Source: Ignavibacteriales bacterium CG_4_9_14_3_um_filter_30_11 (GTDB taxonomy: Bacteria > Bacteroidota > Ignavibacteria > Ignavibacteriales > Ignavibacteriaceae). Taken from it: 33,898 bases of DNA. The translations under genes were made by a program, and so were the position numbers. The notes under the pieces are model-generated. The model saw nothing but the letters and a program-made list of their open reading frames with translations. It had not been told where the DNA came from and did not search any database. Below, in pieces: positions 1 through 8,461 of the stretch. Each line of letters starts with the position of its first letter. Position 1 is the stretch's first letter. The stretch spans positions 1 through 33,898 of the forward strand of contig PFVA01000086.1 of NCBI GenBank assembly GCA_002790365.1. The letters are read 5' to 3'.

Positions 1-954
1 ATTTTATCTACAATTGTACTTGAAAATTTAAAGACTGCTTTCCCACATTCTGAGATCCATTATTTAACTGAAGAATTTGCCAAATGTGCAGTTGAGAATA
101 ACCAATTTATTTCTAAGATATTAACATTTAAAAAGAATGATTTCATTTTGTCAATCATACGAAAAGTAAGAAATGAAAAGTACGATATAGTATTTGATTT
201 ATGGTCTAATCCCAAAACTGCACAGATAACATTTCTTTCAGGTGCAAAATACCGAGTTGGGTATGATAAACGAGGCAGAAGATATGCCTACAATTTTTTA
301 GCTAAACCTGGCTCGATGGGAAAACATGCAGCTGAAGATAACCTGACTCTTCTCAATGCTCTTGAAACTCCGATTAAATCTAAAAATATAATCTTCAACA
401 CTACAGATGAGGAAAAATCATTTGCTGAAAATTTTATCAATAACAATCTTGCTAAAGATAAAAATTTTCTTGTCGGAATAATTCCCTCCGGTGGATGGGA
501 ATCCAAAAGATGCGATGCCGAGAAGTGGGTGGAAATATGCGAGGAAATTCAGAACCATCTTTCTGTTCAGTTTATTATTCTTTGGGGACCGGGTGATGAA
601 TCAGATGTAAATATTATAAAAGAAAAATTGCTACCATCTCCACTAATTGCGCCCAAAACTTCATTCGGACAACTCTCGGGTTTAATTGAGAAATGTGATT
701 TGGTAATTACTAACGATTCCGGACCAATGCACGCAGCAGCAGCACTTGGTGTTCCTGCACTGGGTATTTTTGGTCCGACTGATCCGTCTGCCCATCGACC
801 ATTTTCACAAAAATCTGATTATGTAATTAAAGAAGATTTATTTTGTATAATTTGTAATAAGTTAACTTGTCCTTACAACCATGAATGTATGCTCGATTTG
901 GATGTTTTGATAGTGTTGAAAAAATCGCGGAAGCTTTTAAATGAAATCAATTGA
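1..954 (+). CDS. Glycosyltransferase family 9 (heptosyltransferase-like), 5' truncated by window edge
   Basis: The reading frame is open from base 1, so the true start lies outside the window; the TTG at 148 is internal. Residues encoded before it (around LKTAFPHSEIHYLTE) match the N-terminal Rossmann segment of family 9 transferases. The C-terminal half carries the donor-site signature TNDSGPMHAAAALGVPALG followed by FGPTDP. Near the end is a four-cysteine motif, CIICNKLTCPYNHEC, often seen in this family. Such enzymes use ADP- or UDP-activated sugars on the cytoplasmic face of the inner membrane to build the LPS core or related glycans. The last 14 bases overlap the next gene, so the transferases are probably translationally coupled. 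Family is sure; acceptor and sugar cannot be read from sequence. Confidence 0.93.
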   Translation: MLSTIVLENLKTAFPHSEIHYLTEEFAKCAVENNQFISKILTFKKNDFILSIIRKVRNEKYDIVFDLWSNPKTAQITFLSGAKYRVGYDKRGRRYAYNFLAKPGSMGKHAAEDNLTLLNALETPIKSKNIIFNTTDEEKSFAENFINNNLAKDKNFLVGIIPSGGWESKRCDAEKWVEICEEIQNHLSVQFIILWGPGDESDVNIIKEKLLPSPLIAPKTSFGQLSGLIEKCDLVITNDSGPMHAAAALGVPALGIFGPTDPSAHRPFSQKSDYVIKEDLFCIICNKLTCPYNHECMLDLDVLIVLKKSRKLLNEIN

Positions 955-2020
955 AATTATTCTAAAAATATTCTTATTAAAGTTACTTTTATTTTTCAGA
1001 CCAGTCAGGAAAAAATCCGCACTTCCGGATTTTAATTCGCAGAGTAATATTCTATTTATCAGACTTAACAGAATTGGTGATGCAATTATTACTACACCAC
1101 TGATTAGAGCAATTAAAGAAAAATGTCAATGTAAAATTCATGTTCTAGCTGATGTAAAGAATCATTTTATTTATGAACGGAATCCAAATATTGAAAAAGT
1201 ACATATTTATAAAAAAGGATTAGCAGGATTTATTGAACTAAACAGGATCATTAGAAAAAATAAAATTGACGCCATAATTGATTTACACGATGACATTTCA
1301 ACCACAGTATCCTTTCTGGTTGCATTTGCTGACATCAAATATAAACTTGCATTAGAAAAGTCTAATAGTGCAATTTATTCCCATACAGTTGAAAGATTGG
1401 ATTCATCACAATATCATATCGTAGATAGAATATTAAACCTGAAAAATCTTTTTGCCTCAAAGGAAGATAACTCCGAATACCGGTTAGAGTTTTACCCTTT
1501 GGATAAGGAAAATCAGACTGCGCAAGAATACTTTAAAAAAATAAATCCGGACAAAAAATTATTACTTGGAATTAACATATCAGCCGGAAGCAAGGCAAGA
1601 TTTTGGGGAGTTGATAATTTCAGAATGCTCTGCAAATTACTATCCGGATATAACTTAACTACAGTGCTTTTTTCAACTGATAATGATTTAAATCTGGCTA
1701 AACAGATAATCGATGAAAACAATATCTATCCAATCACGAAGTGTTTTGGTATTTTTGCGGCAGGAATTATGCAACTGGATTTTTTAATAACACCTGATAC
1801 ATCGGCAGTTCACATAGCTTCTGTAAAGCAAATTCCTGTATTTGGTTTGTATGTAAATTATAATACTTCCGATGTTATCTGGAGTCCTTATAAAACTGAT
1901 TTTGAGTACGCAGTAACAACTGAACCAACATTAAAAAACATTACTTTTGAAGAAGTAAAACAAAAGCTTATTCCTTTTCTGGAGAAATATCTAAATGGAA
2001 AACAAAATTCCGAGTTGTAA
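941..2020 (+). CDS. Glycosyltransferase family 9 (heptosyltransferase-like)
   Basis: A 359-residue protein of normal length for the family. The N-terminus has a hydrophobic, basic stretch (residues 1-25) that may touch the membrane, then the GT9 phosphate/acceptor motif RLNRIGDAIITTPLIRAIKE near residue 45. The donor-binding region is ITPDTSAVHIASVKQIPVFG near residue 285. Unlike its two neighbours it lacks the C-terminal four-cysteine motif. It starts inside the preceding transferase gene (14-base overlap) and its own end overlaps the next one by 26 bases. This arrangement points to one operon making consecutive sugar additions to the same surface glycan. Sugar specificity is unknown. Confidence 0.93.
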   Translation: MKSIEIILKIFLLKLLLFFRPVRKKSALPDFNSQSNILFIRLNRIGDAIITTPLIRAIKEKCQCKIHVLADVKNHFIYERNPNIEKVHIYKKGLAGFIELNRIIRKNKIDAIIDLHDDISTTVSFLVAFADIKYKLALEKSNSAIYSHTVERLDSSQYHIVDRILNLKNLFASKEDNSEYRLEFYPLDKENQTAQEYFKKINPDKKLLLGINISAGSKARFWGVDNFRMLCKLLSGYNLTTVLFSTDNDLNLAKQIIDENNIYPITKCFGIFAAGIMQLDFLITPDTSAVHIASVKQIPVFGLYVNYNTSDVIWSPYKTDFEYAVTTEPTLKNITFEEVKQKLIPFLEKYLNGKQNSEL

Positions 2021-3128
2021 AAATTTTACAGGTTATAAACCTTGTTATGAAGATCATAATTGCTGGCAGGACGGTTGCAAAGATAACATACCTATCGGCA
2101 CCAAAATTTTAATAATTAATTTAGATGCTATGGGTGATGTATTAATGACCACAGCTCAACTACCGTTGCTGAAAATGAAATTTCCAGAATCAACTATTTA
2201 TTGGATAACATTAAAAATTGCTTCTCCTCTTCTTTTCAATAATCCGATGATAGACAAAGTATATGATTATAATGACGAATCATTATCAATCTTACAAAAT
2301 ATAAAATTTGATTATGCGCTTAATGTTGATAAATCTCAGAGATCGTGTTCAATTCTAAATTTAGTCCAAGCAAAACATAAATTTGGTTTTGGATTGAATG
2401 AAGATGGAAAAATTATCCCCATGAATAAAGGAAGTTATTACAATTACAACTTGGGTATGGATAATAATCTGAAATTCAGAGTAAATAAAAAAACAGGTCA
2501 GGAATATTTAGCTGAAACATTTGAACTGATATACAAAAAGAAAGAATATATTTTCGAATTTACAAAAGATGAAAAAAAGTTTATAGCTGATTATAAAAAA
2601 GAAATAGGTTTCACAAACAAAGATTTTGTAGTTGGCTTTAACACAGGCTGCTCAAATCTTTACCCAAATAAAAAAATGACTGTAAAGCAGCATCAGCTTC
2701 TAATTAAAAATATTTTGAAGAAAACAAGAAGTAAGATTATACTTTTAGGAGGCCCTGAAGATGTTGAAAGGAATAAAAAAATTTATTCAAAATTTAAAGG
2801 TAAAATAATTAACACTCCTGCCAATCTTGGCGTAAGGAAAGGAGCTTGTTTTGAATCTTTGGCAGATATAATAATAACAGGTGATTCATTTGGAATGCAT
2901 CTGGGTATAGCATTAAAAAAATATATTATTGTTTGGTTTGGAGTTAGTTGTTGGAATGAAATTGAACTTTACGATAGAGGTGAAAAATTATACAACGAGA
3001 ATTTAGCTTGCTCACCTTGTTGGAAGAAAGAATGCCCATACAATTTAGAGTGTATAGAAAATATTGATTTGGATAAAATTGTTAATTTAGTGACTACTTA
3101 TTTTGAAATGAATAAGAAATCGAAATAA
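1995..3128 (+). CDS. Glycosyltransferase family 9 with N-terminal cysteine cluster
   Basis: A 377-residue protein. Residues 1-32 precede the catalytic fold and contain four cysteines (CKNFTGYKPC, then two more in NCWQDGC), suggesting a small metal-binding or disulfide element. The GT9 N-terminal motif INLDAMGDVLMTTAQLPLLK follows. The donor region reads IITGDSFGMHLGIALKKYII, where the usual acidic-Ser-Gly pattern is kept as GDSFGMH. A second cysteine motif, CSPCWKKECPYNLEC, lies near the C-terminus. The gene begins within the previous transferase and ends immediately before the next gene with no gap. A role in LPS-core-like or lipid-linked glycan assembly is inferred from family and operon only. 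Confidence 0.9.
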   Translation: MENKIPSCKNFTGYKPCYEDHNCWQDGCKDNIPIGTKILIINLDAMGDVLMTTAQLPLLKMKFPESTIYWITLKIASPLLFNNPMIDKVYDYNDESLSILQNIKFDYALNVDKSQRSCSILNLVQAKHKFGFGLNEDGKIIPMNKGSYYNYNLGMDNNLKFRVNKKTGQEYLAETFELIYKKKEYIFEFTKDEKKFIADYKKEIGFTNKDFVVGFNTGCSNLYPNKKMTVKQHQLLIKNILKKTRSKIILLGGPEDVERNKKIYSKFKGKIINTPANLGVRKGACFESLADIIITGDSFGMHLGIALKKYIIVWFGVSCWNEIELYDRGEKLYNENLACSPCWKKECPYNLECIENIDLDKIVNLVTTYFEMNKKSK

Positions 3129-4010
3129 ATGGTTCAGCTAATTAAGAATAATTTACTTACAGAACGATCTAAAAAATTAGGAAGACCTTTAATTTTAGAT
3201 GGGGCAATGGGTAGTCTGCTTCAAGAAAAAAGGATACCTGTTGATAATAATTTATGGATGTCTAAAGCTATCCTTAATAAACCTGATATAATTAGAAATA
3301 TTTATAAAGATTATATAAATTCAGGTGCAGACATAATTACTACTAACAGTTTCAGGACTAACCCATCAGCTGTTAAACATACCCAATATAAATCAGAATT
3401 CCTTGTTGAAGAAGCGTTGAAAATTGCAAAAGATTCTATCTCGGATTCAGAAATATTAATCGCAGGTTCAAATCCTCCGGCTGAAGACTGCTATCAAGTT
3501 AAAAGAACATTAAGCAATTCTGAATTAGAGAAAAACCATAAAATCCATATTGATTTACTAATGCAAAATGGGTGTGATTTTATACTGAATGAAACTCAAA
3601 GTCACTTAGATGAAATTAAGATTATTTGTGAATTTTGTGACCAAAAGGATATACCTTACATTCTCAGTTTATTTATTGATGAAGAATTAAATATTCTTTC
3701 AGGAGAAAATATTGAAGAAATTCTAAATTTTATTTGTAAATTCAATCCTTTGGCTGTTGGATTTAATTGCATAAAAATATCAACATTTGATAAAATATAT
3801 AAAATAATAGACCTAAATTTTAACTGGGGATTATATTTAAATTGCGGTGATGGTACTTTTAAAAATGAAGATATTAAATGTGCAGTTTCTCCTAAAGAAT
3901 ATTCAAAGTTAATTAAAAATTATCTGAGTAAAAAACCATTGTTTATTGGGGCTTGTTGTGGATCATCACCCAAACACATTAAAAAAATTAAAGACTTATT
4001 AAATGGATAA
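3129..4010 (+). CDS. Homocysteine S-methyltransferase domain protein
   Basis: A 293-residue protein matching a stand-alone zinc-dependent S-methyltransferase domain (Pfam S-methyl_trans), the module found in MmuM, BHMT and the first part of MetH. Visible motifs are LILDGAMGSLLQ at the start of the barrel, ITTNSFRTN, the first zinc cysteine in GFNCI, and the paired zinc cysteines in GACCGSSP near the C-terminus. All three zinc-ligating cysteines are therefore present. It would transfer a methyl group from a donor such as S-methylmethionine or betaine to homocysteine, giving methionine in the cytoplasm. No corrinoid or folate domain is attached. The ATG directly follows the preceding stop codon. 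Its place between glycosyltransferases and ispE looks organisational rather than functional. The donor cannot be assigned. Confidence 0.88.
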   Translation: MVQLIKNNLLTERSKKLGRPLILDGAMGSLLQEKRIPVDNNLWMSKAILNKPDIIRNIYKDYINSGADIITTNSFRTNPSAVKHTQYKSEFLVEEALKIAKDSISDSEILIAGSNPPAEDCYQVKRTLSNSELEKNHKIHIDLLMQNGCDFILNETQSHLDEIKIICEFCDQKDIPYILSLFIDEELNILSGENIEEILNFICKFNPLAVGFNCIKISTFDKIYKIIDLNFNWGLYLNCGDGTFKNEDIKCAVSPKEYSKLIKNYLSKKPLFIGACCGSSPKHIKKIKDLLNG

Positions 4011-4833
4011 ATTAGTTGTAAATTCTCCGGCCAAGTTTAACCTTGGATTGAATGTAATTGATAAAAGATCTGACGGTTATCATAATTTAAATACTATTTT
4101 TTATCCTCTCACATTGTCAGATAAAATTACATTTACAAAAGCTAAAGATTTTAGTTTTTATACAAATAATCCCAGCCTCTTAAATGAAAAAAATAATCTT
4201 ATAGTTAAAGCGAAAAATTTATTAGAAAAAAAATCCAAAATAAGGATTGATTGCAAAATATATTTAGATAAAATCATTCCGATTGGTGCAGGCTTAGGCG
4301 GTGGAAGTTCAAATGCAGCTTTAACCTTAAGAGCATTGAACATCTTATATAAATTAGGCTATTCGGACCTGGAATTAAAGAAATTAGCTCTAAAATTAGG
4401 CTCTGATGTACCTTTTTTTATTAATCCTGTCCCCTCTTTTGCTAATTCAAGAGGTGAAAAATTATGTAAAATTGATTTAAAATTAAAAGGATATATATTA
4501 CTTGTAAATCCCGGAATACACATTAGTACAAAATGGGCTTTTGAATCGATAAAAATAAAAAATACAATTATGAATTTGGATGAAATTTTGAATAAGTTAA
4601 AGTCAAAAGTAAATCTTCTTAAAATTATAACTAATGATTTTGAAGAAGTTGTTTTTGAAAAATACCCTAAAATTAAAACAATTAAAGAAAGTCTCTTAAA
4701 CTCCGGAGCATATTTTTCTTTGATGACAGGTACCGGTTCAACAGTTTATGGTTTATTTGATGATTTGAAGAAAGCAGAATCTGCTATAGTTAAATTCTCT
4801 GAGATATATTTTAAACATATAGAAAATCTATAG
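4003..4833 (+). CDS. ispE: 4-diphosphocytidyl-2-C-methyl-D-erythritol kinase
   Basis: A 276-residue GHMP kinase of standard IspE length. It phosphorylates CDP-methylerythritol in the non-mevalonate isoprenoid pathway. The N-terminus has the IspE pattern PAKFNLGLNVIDKRSDGYH. The GHMP ATP-binding loop is PIGAGLGGGSSNAAL at residues about 94-108, and the C-terminal glycine-rich motif MTGTGSTVYG is present. The following segment GSDVPFF is also typical of IspE. It overlaps the preceding methyltransferase gene by 8 bases and is the last gene of this plus-strand operon. The organism therefore likely makes isoprenoid precursors by the MEP route. Confidence 0.95.
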   Translation: MDKLVVNSPAKFNLGLNVIDKRSDGYHNLNTIFYPLTLSDKITFTKAKDFSFYTNNPSLLNEKNNLIVKAKNLLEKKSKIRIDCKIYLDKIIPIGAGLGGGSSNAALTLRALNILYKLGYSDLELKKLALKLGSDVPFFINPVPSFANSRGEKLCKIDLKLKGYILLVNPGIHISTKWAFESIKIKNTIMNLDEILNKLKSKVNLLKIITNDFEEVVFEKYPKIKTIKESLLNSGAYFSLMTGTGSTVYGLFDDLKKAESAIVKFSEIYFKHIENL

Positions 4834-4870
4834 CACAAGAATCAGCTTCTATCCCCTCCTTTAATCTTAT

Positions 4871-4891
4871 TTATATAAAAGATTTATATAA
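4871..4891. terminator. Perfect A/T-only inverted repeat between convergent genes
   Basis: A 9-bp perfect inverted repeat (TTATATAAA / TTTATATAA) with a 3-base loop sits between the end of ispE and the stop codon of the facing ldcA-like gene, and overlaps that stop. Without G/C pairs it would be a weak hairpin, so a two-way terminator role is only a suggestion. Confidence 0.25.
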
Positions 4892-5825
4892 CTGCATTTT
4901 CTGCAAATTCTATATAATTTTTTGAGGAATTTATCTTAACATTCAATCCAATCGGTAAGATTAAATTTTCTTTTATATGTCCATGACATAAATTATAAAG
5001 TACAGGTTTTTTCAAATCACCTAAATAATCTTGAATAACTTCACCTAATGTTAAAGTGTTTTTCTCAGTGTTATTTTCAAGGCAATCATTAAATGCTCCC
5101 AACAAAATACCATTTGAATTTTCAAATATTCCTGAAAGTCTAAGTTGGTTAAACATTCTGTCTATTTTGTAGGGAGGTTCACAAGTTTCTTCTAAAAGAA
5201 GTATACATTTGTCTAACTTTGGGAGATAATCACTTCCAATTAGAGAAACAAAAGTAGAGAGGTTTCCTCCTATCAATATACCTTTTATTTTCCCCTTTTT
5301 TAGAAATTGAATTTTTTTATCACCAATAGATTTAATTTTACCAATTTTTTTATTTGAAGTAAGTGTTTTCCAAAACAATTCTTCTGCGGAAGGATGAATT
5401 TCATTCAGAAAATCTGGTAGTAACATTGGTCCAGCAAATGTAATGAGTCCAACCTTTTTTAATATTGCCATTTGGAGTGCAGTTATATCACTATATCCTA
5501 CAAGTATTTTGGGATTTTTCTTTATCAAATTATAATCAATTTTATCCAGCAATCTGCCTGAACCAAAACCACCTCTTATGCAAAATATAGCTTTTATTTC
5601 CTTTTTCATAAACATATCGTGCAGATCATCAACTCTTTCTTGGTCTGTTCCTGCTAAATATCCACTTATTTTACCAACATTTTTGCCTAATGCAACAGAA
5701 TAACCTAATTTTTCGAGATAACTTACACTATCTTCAATTTTTGAAAGATCAACAGGTGATGAGGCTGGCGAAATCAATCCAATTACATCTTTTTTATTTA
5801 GTTTTCTGGGTTTTAATATTTTCAT
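4884..5825 (-). CDS. LD-carboxypeptidase (peptidase family S66)
   Basis: A 313-residue protein of typical LdcA length. It cleaves the L-Lys/DAP-D-Ala bond of murein tetrapeptides during cytoplasmic muropeptide recycling. Motifs in order: a GLISPASSP N-terminus, IRGGFGSGRLLDKIDY at about 83-98, the nucleophile elbow LVGYSDITAL with serine 112, LLLEE in the C-terminal domain with the candidate catalytic glutamate, PYKIDRM, and CHGHIKENLILPIG with the candidate catalytic histidine. This Ser-Glu-His set matches the family S66 triad. No signal peptide is seen, consistent with a cytoplasmic enzyme. A microcin-immunity (MccF) role uses the same fold but is less likely given the recycling and lysis genes nearby. 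Confidence 0.88.
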   Translation of the reverse strand: MKILKPRKLNKKDVIGLISPASSPVDLSKIEDSVSYLEKLGYSVALGKNVGKISGYLAGTDQERVDDLHDMFMKKEIKAIFCIRGGFGSGRLLDKIDYNLIKKNPKILVGYSDITALQMAILKKVGLITFAGPMLLPDFLNEIHPSAEELFWKTLTSNKKIGKIKSIGDKKIQFLKKGKIKGILIGGNLSTFVSLIGSDYLPKLDKCILLLEETCEPPYKIDRMFNQLRLSGIFENSNGILLGAFNDCLENNTEKNTLTLGEVIQDYLGDLKKPVLYNLCHGHIKENLILPIGLNVKINSSKNYIEFAENAVI

Positions 5826-5891
5826 AAGTGTTTTTATATATTAAAATGAAGATGAAATTAAGGAAAGAGAACAAATATTACAAATATATAA

Positions 5892-6248
5892 TTATTTGTT
5901 TTGAACCCTAGATACATATTTAATAATTTCGGCTTTTTCGATAGTAACTAAACCACCACATTCAGCTTTTTCAAAGAAATCATCAATAATTGGTAGAAAT
6001 TGTTCAATTTTTAACTTTTCATCAACAATTTCAATCACTAAAGGAAGGTCTTCTGATAATCTTAAAATTTTGGATGTATGGATTCTACTGTTACCTCCAA
6101 ATCCCATAATTCCCTTTAATACGGTTGCACCGGCTAAGCCAAATTTTCTGGCTTCTAAAACAATCTTTTCATATAAAGGAAGTGTACCGATTTTATCTTT
6201 TTCGCCTACAAAAATCCTCAATAATTTTGCATCGCCTTGTATTTGCAT
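5892..6248 (-). CDS. DUF190 family protein
   Basis: A 118-residue protein matching DUF190, a small ferredoxin-like-fold family related in shape to PII-type proteins. Recognisable parts are the N-terminal LLRIFVGEKDK, the central GLAGATVLKGIMGFGGNSRIH (broken here after GATVLKGIMGFGG for clarity) and SEDLPLVIEIVDE. It lies 12 bases downstream of crcB on the same strand. DUF190 genes are often found beside crcB, so a regulatory or accessory part in fluoride export is a reasonable inference, but no biochemical function is established from sequence. The ATG is well placed and the length is normal for the family. Confidence 0.88.
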   Translation of the reverse strand: MQIQGDAKLLRIFVGEKDKIGTLPLYEKIVLEARKFGLAGATVLKGIMGFGGNSRIHTSKILRLSEDLPLVIEIVDEKLKIEQFLPIIDDFFEKAECGGLVTIEKAEIIKYVSRVQNK

Positions 6249-6260
6249 AATATCACCTAA

Positions 6261-6632
6261 TTATAATTTTGATAAAATATATGCTAAATAAATTCCGAGA
6301 AAACTTAAAATAATACTTAACAGAATATTAAGCATACCGAGATAAATTTCAGAATCTTGAAACAACTTAATTGTTTCAAATGAGAAAGTTGAAAATGTAG
6401 TAAACCCACCACAGAAACCTATGGTAAGAAATAATTTTAAATTTTGACTTAATAATTCTCGTTGGTCAAAGTAAAAAATAAGAAAACCCAGTATGAAACT
6501 TCCTAAAGCATTTACAATTAATGTTCCATATGGAAAGAAAGTTGGTAAAAATTTATAGACTACATTTGATACCCAGTATCTTAGTCCACCTCCAAGTGCC
6601 GCACCTAGACCAACATAAAAGTAATTTAACAT
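6261..6632 (-). CDS. crcB: Fluoride ion channel CrcB/Fluc
   Basis: A 123-residue, four-helix integral membrane protein. Fluc proteins form dual-topology dimers that let fluoride leave the cytoplasm. Motifs: GAALGGGLRYW in helix 1, GTLIVNALGSFILGF in helix 2, and the hallmark GFCGGFTTFSTFSFE in helix 3, which supplies the phenylalanine box and pore threonines. A hydrophobic fourth helix ends the protein. Only one copy is present here, as expected for a homodimer. It is followed by a DUF190 gene and preceded at 32 bases by an aminotransferase gene. No fluoride riboswitch could be recognised upstream. Confidence 0.95.
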   Translation of the reverse strand: MLNYFYVGLGAALGGGLRYWVSNVVYKFLPTFFPYGTLIVNALGSFILGFLIFYFDQRELLSQNLKLFLTIGFCGGFTTFSTFSFETIKLFQDSEIYLGMLNILLSIILSFLGIYLAYILSKL

Positions 6633-6664
6633 ATAAAATCTGAATAATTATGAAAGATATTTTA

Positions 6665-7957
6665 TCAGTTATTTATCCAATCCGTAAGTAATTTTACACC
6701 ATTAAGTACATTTGAACAATATTTTTTTAAAAAAGAATCATCAATTTGTTCTTTCATATTTAACTTGGAAGCTGCTTTCATTGCAGCAACACCATCAAAA
6801 TCTACATATGCAAGTCTTGCAGTTAGGTCTCCAGGCTTCATACCGAAGGCTTCACCAGGCAATATTGCAACACCGGTTTCATCATGGATACTGGAACATA
6901 AATCAGTGCTATTAAAAATATTCTTCTCTTGTAATTTATTTTTGAAATTATTAAAATCCAAGAACAAATAAAAAGCACCATCAGGATTAGGTGTTACTAT
7001 ATTTGCTACTTGGAGATTTTTTGCAATCGTATTTCCTAGTTTAGAGAGTATCCATCTTGCTCTCCATAAATAATTTTCAATATCACTTCCCCCTTTAAAA
7101 GCACGAACTGCAGCATATTGAATGGGTGCACTTGTTGATGTAAAAGTTTCACTTGCCATAACAGAAATAGCTTCTAATAGCCACCTCAAAGATTCCGGGA
7201 AAGTAAATGTTCCTAATCGCCATCCTCCGGCACCGCACCATTTACTTAATCCACTACTGATTATAGTTCCTTCGCCATAATATTTTGCAATAGAAATATG
7301 TTCCCCTTTATGATGTAGCTCACCATATATTTCATCTGAAAGTAAAATTAATTTATGCCGTCTTGCAACAGCAGCAATTTTTTTCAATTGATCTTTAGTA
7401 TAAGTAACACCAATAGGATTAGAGGGATAGTTCAAAATAACAATTCTTGGTTTAAGATAATCATTATTACAAAGTGCTTCTAATTCTTCAGCGGTAAAAA
7501 GCCAATTATTGTTTCTGGTAGTGCATATCCACCTAACTTGTCTGCCAATAATATGTGCTTGAGGCGAATAAGATACCCAGCTTGGTTTCTGTATTAATAT
7601 ATCTCCATAATAAACATATTGTAACAAAAACATTAACTCTTTTGAACCGGGCCCAATAATTACATCATCGGAAGTATAACATATTCCATTATGGATACAA
7701 TGATATTCTGCAACAGCTTCTCTAAGTATTTTTAATCCTTTTGAGGGGAGATAATTTTTTTGATAAGCATTAGCTTTTAATTCCTCAACAACAGATTGGG
7801 GGACAGGAAATGGAGATTGTCCAAGTCCAAATTTATATACTAGCTTTCCATTACTCTCTAATTCATTACATTTTTCATTAATATAAAGAGTAGCAGATTG
7901 GTATAAGCCGCGTACATTAAGGTTAAGATTAATATCAGGCGAATTTTTTCTTGCCAT
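6665..7957 (-). CDS. PLP-dependent aminotransferase class I/II
   Basis: A 430-residue fold-type I aminotransferase. The schiff-base lysine is K239 in SGLSKW. Cofactor-contacting residues are visible in LNYPSNPIG (about 175-183) and LLSDEIYGEL (about 205-214, D208), with the phosphate-cup arginine in GWRLG. N-terminal FGLGQSPFPVP and YLPSKGLKILREA are typical of aspartate/aromatic-type enzymes. It differs from standard AspC/AspB enzymes in having a longer N-terminus of about 35 residues. The substrate is not readable. It is the first gene of the minus-strand group with crcB and DUF190, but the spacing does not prove a shared transcript. Confidence 0.9.
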   Translation of the reverse strand: MARKNSPDINLNLNVRGLYQSATLYINEKCNELESNGKLVYKFGLGQSPFPVPQSVVEELKANAYQKNYLPSKGLKILREAVAEYHCIHNGICYTSDDVIIGPGSKELMFLLQYVYYGDILIQKPSWVSYSPQAHIIGRQVRWICTTRNNNWLFTAEELEALCNNDYLKPRIVILNYPSNPIGVTYTKDQLKKIAAVARRHKLILLSDEIYGELHHKGEHISIAKYYGEGTIISSGLSKWCGAGGWRLGTFTFPESLRWLLEAISVMASETFTSTSAPIQYAAVRAFKGGSDIENYLWRARWILSKLGNTIAKNLQVANIVTPNPDGAFYLFLDFNNFKNKLQEKNIFNSTDLCSSIHDETGVAILPGEAFGMKPGDLTARLAYVDFDGVAAMKAASKLNMKEQIDDSFLKKYCSNVLNGVKLLTDWINN

Positions 7958-8040
7958 AGATTAAATATAATAATTAATTATTAATCTAAAGATAACTTCA
8001 ATTCAAATTTAATATCAAATTAAAATAAAAATGTTTTAAT

Positions 8041-8075
8041 AAAAAAAAGAGCTGCCAATATTGACAACTCTTTTT
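8041..8075 (-). terminator. Rho-independent terminator of the tRNA cluster
   Basis: Read on the minus strand, a stem GAGTTGTCAA / TTGGCAGCTC (with G-U wobbles) around an AT loop is followed by eight uninterrupted T residues. It starts just after the CCA end of tRNA-Glu and so ends the tRNA transcript. Confidence 0.8.
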
Positions 8076-8078
8076 ATT

Positions 8079-8153
8079 TGGTGACCCCAAGGGGATTCGA
8101 ACCCCTATTACCGCCGTGAAAGGGCGAGGTCCTAACCATTAGACGATGGGGCC
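8079..8153 (-). tRNA. tRNA-Glu (anticodon TTC)
   Basis: The minus strand folds as a full cloverleaf. The acceptor stem is GGCCCCA/TGGGGTC, the anticodon loop is CTTTCAC with anticodon TTC, and the T-arm is AGGGGTTCGAATCCCCT. Discriminator A is followed by an encoded CCA (8079-8081). It is the last member of the four-tRNA cluster. Confidence 0.97.
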
Positions 8154-8171
8154 AGAAAAAAATAATTGGAG

Positions 8172-8245
8172 GGTGAGCGATGGGGCTTGAACCCACGACC
8201 CTCAGGGCCACAACCTGATGCTCTACCAACTGAGCTACGCCCACC
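8172..8245 (-). tRNA. tRNA-His (anticodon GTG)
   Basis: Cloverleaf on the minus strand with acceptor GTGGGCG/CGCTCAC, anticodon loop TTGTGGC with anticodon GTG, and the T-loop TTCAAGC. The extra G at -1 (8245) faces C73 (8172), the identity hallmark of histidine tRNA. CCA is not encoded; the bases after C73 read CTC. Confidence 0.97.
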
Positions 8246-8315
8246 ATAAAAAATAAATTGTAAATTACAAAATTCAAATAACAGATTTGTTATTTTTTAT
8301 TAAATTACCTAATTG

Positions 8316-8389
8316 TACGCCCGAGTGGACTCGAACCACTAACCTACAGCTTAGAAGGCTGTTGCTCTATCCAATTGAGCTACGGGCGC
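8316..8389 (-). tRNA. tRNA-Arg (anticodon TCT)
   Basis: Cloverleaf on the minus strand with acceptor GCGCCCG/CGGGCGT, D-arm AGCTCAATTGGATAGAGC, anticodon loop CTTCTAA with anticodon TCT (reads AGA/AGG), T-loop TTCGAGT and discriminator A. CCA is not encoded. Confidence 0.97.
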
Positions 8390-8461
8390 AGGTTAGTAAA
8401 ATTACATTTATTCAATAAAATACAAAAAGAACTATGAGCATTTAAGTATTAAAACTTTTTG

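Noticed and set aside
148-954. TTG at 148 as the start of the first glycosyltransferase
   Set aside because: The frame is open to base 1 and the upstream residues match the GT9 N-terminal domain, so the gene is truncated by the window.
6633-6664. Fluoride riboswitch before crcB
   Set aside because: The 32-base gap is too short and no crcB-motif structure is visible.
8074-8277. Minus-strand reading frame of 67 codons across the tRNA region
   Set aside because: It reads through tRNA-His and tRNA-Glu and their spacer. The tRNAs explain the sequence, and the translation has no family-like pattern.
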